Below, piece after piece: positions 28,039-36,486 of a stretch of DNA of 64,000 nucleotides. The position numbers and the translations under genes are program-made. Position 1 is the first letter of the stretch. Every line of letters starts with the position of its first letter. The notes below the pieces were generated by a model that made no database searches, was not told the origin of the DNA, and saw only the letters and a program-made list of their open reading frames with translations. The DNA lies in assembly GCF_001613005.1 (NCBI RefSeq), contig NZ_BDBN01000009.1, forward strand, positions 1 to 64,000, in the 5' to 3' direction. This stretch comes from Nocardia nova NBRC 15556. Its GTDB lineage: Bacteria; Actinomycetota; Actinomycetes; Mycobacteriales; Mycobacteriaceae.

Positions 28039-29985
28039 ATGAGGCCAGGGGCGCCGATGCCGGGTGCTCCCGGGCAGAAAGCGAGATCGTTCGGCCCGAC
28101 GCTGAAGCGGCTGTTGCGCCGGCTGGCTCCGGATCGGACGGCCGTGGTGGCCATCCTGGTGCTGGCCGTCGCCTCGGTCGTCATGAACACCCTGGGGCCG
28201 CAGATCCTCGGTAAGGCGACCAACCTCATCTTCGACGGCGTCGTCAGCAAGCAGTTGCCGGCGGGGCTGACCAAGGATCAGGCGGTGGCGTCCCTGCGTG
28301 CGCAGGGCCAGGACCGGCTCGCGGACATGATGTCCTCGATGAACATCAACCCCGGCCACGGCGTCGACTTCGGCGCGGTGGGCCAGGTGCTGACGCTGGT
28401 TCTGGTGCTGTACGTGCTGGCCTCGCTGTTCAACTGGCTGCAGGCGTATCTGCTGGCCACGGTGATCAACCGCGCGGTGCAGCGGCTGCGCAGCGAGGTG
28501 GAGGACAAGATCCACCGGCTGCCGCTGAGTTATTTCGACACCAACGCCCGCGGCGATGTGCTCTCCCGCGTGACCAACGACGTCGACAACGTGGCGCAGA
28601 GCCTGCAGCAGACCATGAGCCAGCTGGTCATGTCGGTGCTGTCGGTGATCGGCATCCTGATCATGATGTTCTGGATCTCGCCGCTGCTGGCGGTGATCGC
28701 GCTGCTCACGGTCCCGGCCGCGGTGGTCGTCACGGCCCAGATCGCGAAGCGGTCGAAACCGCATTTCGTCGATCAGTGGAAGTACACCGGCCTGCTCAAC
28801 GCGCAGGTCGAGGAGGCCTTCACCGGCCACGAGGTGGTCACGGCGTTCGGCCGCATTCGCGAGGTCGGCGAGGAATTCGACAAGCGCAACGACAAGCTCT
28901 ATCAGGCCAGCTTCAAGGCGCAGTTCATCTCCGGGCTGATCATGCCGGTGATGATGTTCATCGGAAACCTGAACTACGTGCTGATCGCCGTGGTCGGCGG
29001 TCTGCGCGTGGCCTCGGGCAGCCTGTCGCTGGGTGAGGTGCAGGCCTTCATCCAGTACTCGCGCCAGTTCAGCCAGCCGCTCACGCAGATCGGTTCGATG
29101 ATCAATCTGCTGCAGTCGGGCGTCGCGTCGGCCGAGCGGATCTTCGAAATCCTCGACGCCGACGAGCAGGTTCCCGATCCGCGCGAGGAGGATCCGCGCC
29201 CGATCGATCGCGGCCGGGTCGAATTCGACGCGGTGTCGTTCCGCTACGAGCCCGACAAGCCGGTGATCGACGATCTGTCGCTGGTCGCCGAGCCCGGCCA
29301 CGTGGTCGCCATCGTGGGCCCGACGGGTGCCGGTAAGACGACGCTGGTCAATCTGCTCGAGCGGTTCTACGAGCTGGATTCCGGCGCGATCACCATCGAC
29401 GGGGTCGACATCACCGGCATCGGCCGCGACCGGCTGCGCTCGCGGATCGGCATGGTGCTGCAGGACACCTGGTTGTTCGGCGGCACGATCCGCGAGAACA
29501 TCGCCTACGGCAACCCGGAGGCGAGCGAAGAGGAGATCCTCGCGGCCGCCCGCGCCGCCTACGTGGACCGCTTCGTCCATTCGCTGCCGCTGGGTTACGA
29601 CACGGTGATCGACGAGGAGGGCTCCGGAGTCAGCGCCGGTGAGAAGCAGCTGATCACCATCGCCCGCGCCTTCCTGGCCAAGCCGACCATCCTGATCCTC
29701 GACGAGGCCACCAGTTCGGTCGACACCCGCACGGAGTTGCTGGTGCAGCAGGCGATGGCCGCGCTGCGCCGTGACCGCACCAGTTTCGTTATCGCGCACC
29801 GTCTTTCGACGATCCGCGATGCCGATCTGATCGTGGTGATGGAAGGTGGCCGCATCGTCGAGCAGGGCACCCACGAGCGGCTGCTGGCCGCGCGCGGCGC
29901 CTACTTCCGCCTTTACAACGCGCAGTTCACCGGCGCGGCGGTCGATCAGGATCTGGTCGACGAGGAGACGCTGGACGTGGTGTAA
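28039..29985 (+). CDS. ABC exporter half-transporter (Rv1272c-like), catalytic subunit
   Basis: 648 aa. Pro/Gly-rich N-terminus, membrane domain about 25-370 with an inserted loop (about 70-105), then Walker A GPTGAGKTT (about 426-434), signature VSAGEKQLITIARAF, Walker B LILDEATSSVD with the catalytic Glu. ATG 28039 has AGGAGG 7 nt upstream; the frame is open back to 27790, but that would run through the repeat and the previous gene. Forms the active half of a heterodimer with the preceding gene. Confidence 0.9.
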   Translation: MRPGAPMPGAPGQKARSFGPTLKRLLRRLAPDRTAVVAILVLAVASVVMNTLGPQILGKATNLIFDGVVSKQLPAGLTKDQAVASLRAQGQDRLADMMSSMNINPGHGVDFGAVGQVLTLVLVLYVLASLFNWLQAYLLATVINRAVQRLRSEVEDKIHRLPLSYFDTNARGDVLSRVTNDVDNVAQSLQQTMSQLVMSVLSVIGILIMMFWISPLLAVIALLTVPAAVVVTAQIAKRSKPHFVDQWKYTGLLNAQVEEAFTGHEVVTAFGRIREVGEEFDKRNDKLYQASFKAQFISGLIMPVMMFIGNLNYVLIAVVGGLRVASGSLSLGEVQAFIQYSRQFSQPLTQIGSMINLLQSGVASAERIFEILDADEQVPDPREEDPRPIDRGRVEFDAVSFRYEPDKPVIDDLSLVAEPGHVVAIVGPTGAGKTTLVNLLERFYELDSGAITIDGVDITGIGRDRLRSRIGMVLQDTWLFGGTIRENIAYGNPEASEEEILAAARAAYVDRFVHSLPLGYDTVIDEEGSGVSAGEKQLITIARAFLAKPTILILDEATSSVDTRTELLVQQAMAALRRDRTSFVIAHRLSTIRDADLIVVMEGGRIVEQGTHERLLAARGAYFRLYNAQFTGAAVDQDLVDEETLDVV

Positions 29986-31287
<1,302 letters not shown>

Positions 31288-31321
31288 AACGAAACGGCCC
31301 CGCCTCGCGCCCGGTTCCGCG

Positions 31322-32095
31322 TCAGCTGTAGAGCGCCGGCTTGTCCAGCGGTGCGTAGCTGGGTTCGTGCTTCTTCAGATAGGCGATGCAGCGGTAGCTG
31401 ATCGGCATGATCAGCACCTCGCACAGCGTCTTCCACACGAAGCCGACGATCACGTAGTTGATGAACGCGCCCCACGTGTTGATCCCGATGGCCGTCGCCG
31501 CGATCGAGCAGAACACCAGCGTGTCACCGAATTCACCGGCGACGGTCGAGCCCAGCAGCCGCGCCCACAGATGCTTCTCCTTGGTGCGCTCCTTGATCAG
31601 CACCAGCGTCATCGAGTTCAGGAACTGGCCCACCACATAACCGGCGAGCCCGGCCGCGACGAGTTGCGGCGTGGTCCCGGCGACGGTGCGGAACGCGTCC
31701 TGATTGTCGTAGAACCCGGCCGCCGGCAGGCCGATCGCGATCCAGAAGCAGACCACCATCAGAATCAGCATGCCGAAGCCGTAGTAGATGGTGCGGCGGG
31801 CGGCCTTGAAGCCGTACACCTCGCTCAGCACGTCGCCGATCACATAGGCGAGGGGGAACAGGAAAAATGCTCCGTCGGTGGTGATCGGCAGGATTTCGAT
31901 GGGTCCGAGGGACACCTCGTGGCCGGTGAAGAACTGCACGCCCTTGGTCGCGCAGATGTTGGAAATCATCAGCGTCGCCGTGAACAAGGTCACGATCAAC
32001 GTGAAGGGACCCCCCGCGGCCTGCGCGAATGCTGCGTGTTCGACCGCGGGGCGTCCAGACTCCCCGGTCGGTGTCGTTTCTTGTGTCTCACTCAC
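31322..32095 (-). CDS. yhhQ: Queuosine precursor transporter, YhhQ/VUT family
   Basis: 257 aa with about six to seven membrane helices. Family hallmarks: LMISNICATKG in the first helix, DVLSEVYGFKAAR, and FLNSMTLVLIKERT ahead of GSTVAGEFGDTLVF. It imports preQ0/preQ1-type bases in bacteria that salvage queuosine precursors. GTG 32095 was chosen over a longer open frame to 32269, because the extra 58 residues are not membrane-like and would overlap the divergent DUF4190 gene. Next to tgt, which supports the assignment. Confidence 0.9.
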   Translation of the reverse strand: MSETQETTPTGESGRPAVEHAAFAQAAGGPFTLIVTLFTATLMISNICATKGVQFFTGHEVSLGPIEILPITTDGAFFLFPLAYVIGDVLSEVYGFKAARRTIYYGFGMLILMVVCFWIAIGLPAAGFYDNQDAFRTVAGTTPQLVAAGLAGYVVGQFLNSMTLVLIKERTKEKHLWARLLGSTVAGEFGDTLVFCSIAATAIGINTWGAFINYVIVGFVWKTLCEVLIMPISYRCIAYLKKHEPSYAPLDKPALYS

Positions 32096-32144
32096 GACCT
32101 GTGCACGATACCGGCAACCCGGCCCGGTGGAATAGGCTGGACCG

Positions 32145-32681
32145 ATGACGAATCCCGGCGATTCCGACGAATGGTGGAAACAGTACGGCGGCGAAGGTGT
32201 CTCGTCCGATTCGGGCGGCCACCAGTCGGTTCCGCCGACCCCGCCGCAGCAGCCCACCCCGCCGCCCAATCCGCAGGCCGGATACTCCTCGGCCCCGCAT
32301 CAGCAGTCGTCTCCCTACCAGCAGCCGACCCCGCCGCCGCAACAGCAGCAGTCCTACCCGAGCTATCCGCAGCAGCAGCCCTACGGTCAGCCCGGCTACG
32401 GCTATCCGGCCGCGACGCCGTATCAGCCCTACGGCTACGCGGCGCCGCAACAGGGCACCAACGGCCTGGCGATCGGTTCGCTGATCGCGTCGATCCTGGG
32501 ACTGTGCACCTGTATCGGATCGATCGTCGGGATCATCCTGGGTGTGATCGCGCTGAACCAGATCAAGGAGCGCGGCGGTCAGGGCCGCGGTATGGCGCTC
32601 GGCGGAATCTGGGTCGGTGCCGTCGGCATCGTGCTCACCATCGTGTGGGTGATCGTCAACGTCGCGGCCGCGAACTGGTAG
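32145..32681 (+). CDS. DUF4190-domain membrane protein with Pro/Gln-rich N-terminus
   Basis: 178 aa. Residues 1-105 are low-complexity Pro, Gln, Tyr and Ser; then a DUF4190-like domain: GLAIGSLIASILGLCTCIG, GVIALNQIKERGGQGRGMALGG and a final hydrophobic segment, giving two helices. Role unknown; such proteins are common beside envelope genes in actinobacteria. ATG 32145 lies 5 nt after TAGGCT (32134-32139), suggesting a leaderless mRNA. Confidence 0.85.
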   Translation: MTNPGDSDEWWKQYGGEGVSSDSGGHQSVPPTPPQQPTPPPNPQAGYSSAPHQQSSPYQQPTPPPQQQQSYPSYPQQQPYGQPGYGYPAATPYQPYGYAAPQQGTNGLAIGSLIASILGLCTCIGSIVGIILGVIALNQIKERGGQGRGMALGGIWVGAVGIVLTIVWVIVNVAAANW

Positions 32682-32734
32682 TTCCCGGGCGGGAACAGCA
32701 GTGCGTCCGGATCGCCGGACGCACCGTCGCCGGA

Positions 32735-33655
32735 TCAGCTGTGGCGCAGCGGATCCGGATGTTCGGGGTCCAGAATCCACGGTTCGTGCGGCACCGTCGC
32801 CGGAGTGAACTGATCCAGTAGCGCGCGCGGCGTCTCACCCCGCAGGCCGAGCGAGGCCGCGAGCAAGGTGAAAACCTGACGCGGCGTCTCACCGAGAGCG
32901 GTTCTGTCGCGCAGGGTTACGGCACCGTCGCGCTTGGCCAGCCGCGCGCCCTCGGTGTTGAGCACCAGCGGGACGTGCGCGTAGGAGGGTACGGCGAGTC
33001 CGAGGACCGTGGCCAGATAGGCCTGCCGCGGTGTCGAGGGCAGCAGATCGTCACCGCGAACGATCTGGTCGAAGCCCTGGGCCGCATCGTCCACCACAAC
33101 CGCGAGGTTGTAGGCCGCCGTTCCGTCGCCGCGACGCAGCACGAAATCGTCGACCAGCCCGCGATACCGGCCGTGGATTTCGTCGACGATCTCGAATTCC
33201 GTGGTCTGCGAGCGCAGCCGCAGTGCGGCGGGGCGACCCTCGGCGCGCTTGGCCGCCCGCTGTCCCTCGCTCAGGTCGCGGCAGGTTCCCGGATAGGCGC
33301 CCATCGGCCCGTGCGGTGCGGAGACGGCCTTCTGAATCTCCTTTCGCGTGCAATAGCACTCGTAGGTCATGCCGGCCGCGCCGAGCCGCTCGATCGCCGC
33401 CGCATACTGCGGGGTGCGATCCGATTGCCGGACCACCTGGCCGTCCCAGTCCAGCCCGATCGCGGCCAGATCTTCGAGCTGACGCTGCTCCGCACCCGGC
33501 CGCACCCGGTCCAGGTCCTCGATCCGCAGCCGGAAATTGCGTGCGGTGCTGCGGGCGAACAACCACGCCAGCAGGGCGGTGCGGAGATTGCCCAGGTGCA
33601 GTTCACCGGAGGGGCTGGGGGCGAAGCGACCCGCCCCGGCGGTATGCGGGATCAT
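32735..33655 (-). CDS. gluQ: Glutamyl-Q tRNA(Asp) synthetase
   Basis: 306 aa. A truncated GluRS-like enzyme that attaches glutamate to the queuosine of tRNA-Asp. Class I signatures: FAPSPSGELHLGN (HIGH-like) at about 10-22 and an AKRDGA KMSKS-like motif; CYC and C residues (ECYC, GTC) form the zinc site. It lacks the anticodon-binding domain of full GluRS, as expected. ATG 33655 overlaps the stop of the DUF309 gene (ATGA). With tgt and yhhQ nearby this is a queuosine block. Confidence 0.92.
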   Translation of the reverse strand: MIPHTAGAGRFAPSPSGELHLGNLRTALLAWLFARSTARNFRLRIEDLDRVRPGAEQRQLEDLAAIGLDWDGQVVRQSDRTPQYAAAIERLGAAGMTYECYCTRKEIQKAVSAPHGPMGAYPGTCRDLSEGQRAAKRAEGRPAALRLRSQTTEFEIVDEIHGRYRGLVDDFVLRRGDGTAAYNLAVVVDDAAQGFDQIVRGDDLLPSTPRQAYLATVLGLAVPSYAHVPLVLNTEGARLAKRDGAVTLRDRTALGETPRQVFTLLAASLGLRGETPRALLDQFTPATVPHEPWILDPEHPDPLRHS

Positions 33656-34137
33656 CCGCGCAGCCGGGGGCACAGCGCGTCCTCCGGAATGTCGCGGCCG
33701 GCATCCAGATCCGCCAGCAGACCCTCGGCATGTGCGACGAGCCCGGTCGAATCGATGCCGTACGGCGGCGGCGGCGCCGCCGACAACCGGCCGATCGCCC
33801 GCTCGAGCAGGGTGCGAGCACCCTTCGGATTACCGCGCTGGATGTGGGTGATGCCGACGGCGTACTGCGCCAGCCCCTGCCACAGCATCCTTTCCGCGAA
33901 CGGTCCGTTCTTCCATGCGGCCTCCAGCACCTCGTGTGCGTTGAAGGCCAGTCCCTCGTTGAGGAGGCGCTGGGCATAGTCCAGGGTTTCGTCCGGTGGG
34001 AGGTCGAGATCATCCGGAATCCGGGCGACGCCGACGCTACCGGGCGGTAGTGGTCGCCCGAACCGGTCTCGAGGACGGGCATTTCGGGCGTGTCCGGCAT
34101 CGTCGCGATCTCGTTCCACCACTACTCCATGATCCAT
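33652..34137 (-). CDS. DUF309 domain protein
   Basis: About 161 aa. The DUF309 signature FNAHEVLEAAWK lies near residue 65, followed by a hydrophobic helix (LWQGLAQYAVGITHIQRGNPKGA). Function unknown. Start uncertain: ATG 34137 (used) or GTG 34152; neither has a clear ribosome binding site. Its stop overlaps the gluQRS start, implying co-translation. Confidence 0.82.
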   Translation of the reverse strand: MDHGVVVERDRDDAGHARNARPRDRFGRPLPPGSVGVARIPDDLDLPPDETLDYAQRLLNEGLAFNAHEVLEAAWKNGPFAERMLWQGLAQYAVGITHIQRGNPKGARTLLERAIGRLSAAPPPPYGIDSTGLVAHAEGLLADLDAGRDIPEDALCPRLRG

Positions 34138-34518
34138 ACCGAGCAACCGCACGGTTTATCCGGGGCGTAGTGCGGCCGTGCCCGAGCGAATTTCGCGACC
34201 TGGTTTTGTTTAGCGGATCATTCTCCTGTCATTTGGCAATTCCCCCGCTATTAGTGAACGGGAATTATTTAGCGCAATTCGAGTGGTTGAAAGTGAAAAG
34301 ACGCGGGACATGGATTGTGGGTGCTGCTAGGGTGCTCTCCCGGGGTCAACGCGAGCGAGCACCATGGCGGTGTGTACCTCGTGGCCCATTCTGTTCATCG
34401 AGTAGTTCGTGCCTATGACCAGGCGCATCGTGGAGCCGTCGAGTCTCGAGAAACCCGGGTCCGGCGACGAGGGAAGCATGATTGTCGCGTTATCTACGGC
34501 GGTAAAGGAGAGGTTGAG
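34138..34518. other. AT-richer intergenic region with an inverted repeat
   Basis: About 380 bp, clearly less GC-rich than its surroundings (34200-34320). Holds AATTCCC (34238-34244) and GGGAATT (34260-34266), 7-bp perfect arms around 15 bp. Frames extending the downstream DUF397 gene into this stretch look non-coding. Possibly promoter or operator for that gene. Confidence 0.45.
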
Positions 34519-34728
34519 GTGAAGGTTGATTCGACCGGTGCGGTGTGGCGCAAGAGTAAATACAGCGGTCCCGATGGAAACTGTGTCGAGGTAGCTTTTC
34601 TGAGTGACGGCAATGTCGGGGTTCGCGATACCAAAGACTGCGGCAGCGGGCCGATTCTGGCTTTCACACCCGGCGAGTGGGATGCGTTCGTCTCGGGCGT
34701 GACCGACGGGAAGTTAGGTCCCGCCTGA
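34519..34728 (+). CDS. DUF397 domain protein without an adjacent XRE partner
   Basis: 69 aa. Textbook DUF397: WRKSKYSGPDGNCVEVAF, then VRDTKDCGSGPILAFTPGEWDAF. These small proteins usually sit just downstream of a helix-turn-helix (XRE) regulator gene in actinomycetes, but none is seen here. GTG 34519 follows GGAGAGG (34506-34512). A strong stem-loop lies 20 bp downstream. Confidence 0.88.
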   Translation: MKVDSTGAVWRKSKYSGPDGNCVEVAFLSDGNVGVRDTKDCGSGPILAFTPGEWDAFVSGVTDGKLGPA

Positions 34729-34748
34729 CCCCGGGCGATCAGGTGATG

Positions 34749-34775
34749 GGCCCCGAGTCGATGCGACTCGGGGCC
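34749..34775 (+). terminator. Terminator after the DUF397 gene
   Basis: GGCCCCGAGTCG / CGACTCGGGGCC perfect 12-bp stem with an ATG loop, followed by TTGTTGT. Confidence 0.85.
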
Positions 34776-34864
34776 TTGTTGTGCCGGTCGATGCGGCCGA
34801 TCCCGGGTGCCGATGGATCTCGGTGGGTGCGGGATATGTGGACGGTTGTGGATATCGTCGGCGG

Positions 34865-36292
34865 GTGGATCTACTGACCCCGCAGGATGCCACCAGGTTC
34901 TGGCTGTCGCGCCGGGCCTGCAACGACCTGTTCCTGCTCTACTGCTTCGACGACGCCGGATGGTCCGCCGACGCGCTGCGGGCGGCGGTGATCGCGCGCA
35001 GCGCCGAAATCCCGGAGTTGAACGTCCGTATCCGGGAGCACCGTTTCGCTTATCCGGCCTGGGAGCCTGCGGATTTCGACGAGGCGCAGGTCGTGGTCCA
35101 CACGTCCGAGGAGCCGCTGTGGACGACTGTGGAAGCCTCGCTGGGGGAGATTCTGGCGCACTCGGTCCCGGCGCGGCGATACACCTGGCGGATCCATCTG
35201 TATCGCGGCGTGCGAGACGCGCCGGGCGGATCGGGGCCCGCACTCGTTGTGGTGCTGCAGCTTTCGCATGCCCTGGCGGACGGAAAACGGGCCGCGCAGA
35301 TCGCGCGCGAGTTGTTGCGGGGCTTGGACGCGGCAGCTCGCGGGATCGCCGAACCGGGTGACGGTTCGGATCGCGTCGGATCGTCCATCGGCGCGATGGT
35401 CGATCGGCATCACGGCCGCCGGGCGCGAGCCCGGTTCGCGTCATCTGTGGAAACCCTTGCGGTCGAAGCCCTGGCGCTTCTTTCGTTCCTGCCCGGCATG
35501 GCCCGCACGGTGCGGCGGGGATTCGTCGCGGCAGGTGCGGACAGGGAATTGAACAGCCTCGCCGAGGCGGGAGAGATTCCCCCCGCGGCACCGAATTTCG
35601 CGCCGACCCGGCTGAACCGCCCGCCGGCGCCGGAGCATCGGGCCGTCCGTGTGATCGCGGGGGAGAGCCTGCACGTTCCCGGCTATACGGTCACGGTCGT
35701 CGCGCTGACCGCGATCTCCGTCGCGATGAGTCGATACCTCGCCGCCCGCGGCGAATCCGCCGACCCGTTGGGCGCGCAGGTCTCGATGGCCCTGCCTGTG
35801 GTGACCGATCGAAAAGCTGTCCCGCACAACAACTATCGCGACCTCGGTGTCGATCTGTGTGTCGCTGAACCGGACCTGCGGCTGCGGGCGCGCCGCATCG
35901 CCGCGGCGCTGGCCGAACGACGGATCCGCGCCACCCATCCGCTGCAGTCCGCGCGTGACCGCGTCACCGACGCGATCCCGGCCCCGGTTCTCCGTCGCGA
36001 TATCGCCGGCTATCCCTTGGATCTGGTTCCCGACCGGATCTCGGGCCACACCGTGCTCTCCAGCGTCCACCGGGGCGAGGCGGATCTGTCGATCGCCGGC
36101 GGCGCGGTCCGCTTCACCGCCGGTTTCCCCGCCCTCGGCGCGGTGATGCATCTGACCCACGGCCTGCACGGCCTCGGAACGACGGTGACCCTGTCGGTCC
36201 ACGCCGATCCCCAGGTGGTGGATGTGGACGATTACGTCCGCCTCTTGCGTGGCGCGGTCCGTGAGGTCGGTACGCGGCTGACCGCCGACTGA
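34865..36292 (+). CDS. WS/DGAT-like acyltransferase (condensation-fold), degenerate motif
   Basis: 475 aa. Begins LTPQDATRFWL like wax ester synthase/diacylglycerol acyltransferases, with a catalytic-type motif LSHALADG near 132-139: the second His and Asp-Gly of HHxxxDG are kept, the first His is Ser. The C-terminal half has NYRDLGVDL and DLVPDRISGHTVLS segments comparable to the WS/DGAT C-domain. Could make wax ester or triacylglycerol, or another acyl conjugate. GTG 34865 (TATCGT 7 nt upstream) preferred over longer frames because the family N-terminus starts there. Confidence 0.7.
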   Translation: MDLLTPQDATRFWLSRRACNDLFLLYCFDDAGWSADALRAAVIARSAEIPELNVRIREHRFAYPAWEPADFDEAQVVVHTSEEPLWTTVEASLGEILAHSVPARRYTWRIHLYRGVRDAPGGSGPALVVVLQLSHALADGKRAAQIARELLRGLDAAARGIAEPGDGSDRVGSSIGAMVDRHHGRRARARFASSVETLAVEALALLSFLPGMARTVRRGFVAAGADRELNSLAEAGEIPPAAPNFAPTRLNRPPAPEHRAVRVIAGESLHVPGYTVTVVALTAISVAMSRYLAARGESADPLGAQVSMALPVVTDRKAVPHNNYRDLGVDLCVAEPDLRLRARRIAAALAERRIRATHPLQSARDRVTDAIPAPVLRRDIAGYPLDLVPDRISGHTVLSSVHRGEADLSIAGGAVRFTAGFPALGAVMHLTHGLHGLGTTVTLSVHADPQVVDVDDYVRLLRGAVREVGTRLTAD

Positions 36293-36344
36293 TCGCGGAA
36301 GAGGCTGGTGCACCTCTTTCCATATTCAATATATAGCGGGGTGG

Positions 36345-36363
36345 GGGGCTTGCGGCAAGGCCC
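36345..36363 (+). promoter_or_regulatory. Rifamycin-associated element (RAE)
   Basis: GGGGCTTGCGGCAAGGCCC matches the 19-bp RAE described upstream of rifamycin-inducible resistance genes in actinomycetes, base for base as I recall it. It lies 123 bp before the helR start; an AT-rich TATATAG is at about 36330-36336. Confidence 0.9.
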
Positions 36364-36486
36364 CGGTCGTGCCGCACAATGGCCCGCCGAGGCCGTGTAC
36401 CTGCGAAAACGAGAGGAGACCCGCAGCGGCCGAGACGGACACGGGTGTCCACATGAACCATGTCGAGCCAGGGAAATGAGGGACAC

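Noticed and set aside
25554..28274. Long antisense frame across the Rrf2 and ABC genes
   Set aside because: Low-complexity shadow composition; both overlapped genes have full motif support.
32096..32269. Longer N-terminus of the YhhQ-type transporter
   Set aside because: Non-membrane Pro/Cys-rich sequence that overlaps the divergent DUF4190 gene and its promoter.
32230..32400. Short CCG/CAG-rich repeats suggestive of a repeat array
   Set aside because: They are codons of the Pro/Gln-rich N-terminus; no CRISPR-like spacer structure here or anywhere in the window.
34315..34518. Longer version of the DUF397 protein
   Set aside because: The extra residues do not resemble the family; GGAGAGG supports GTG 34519.
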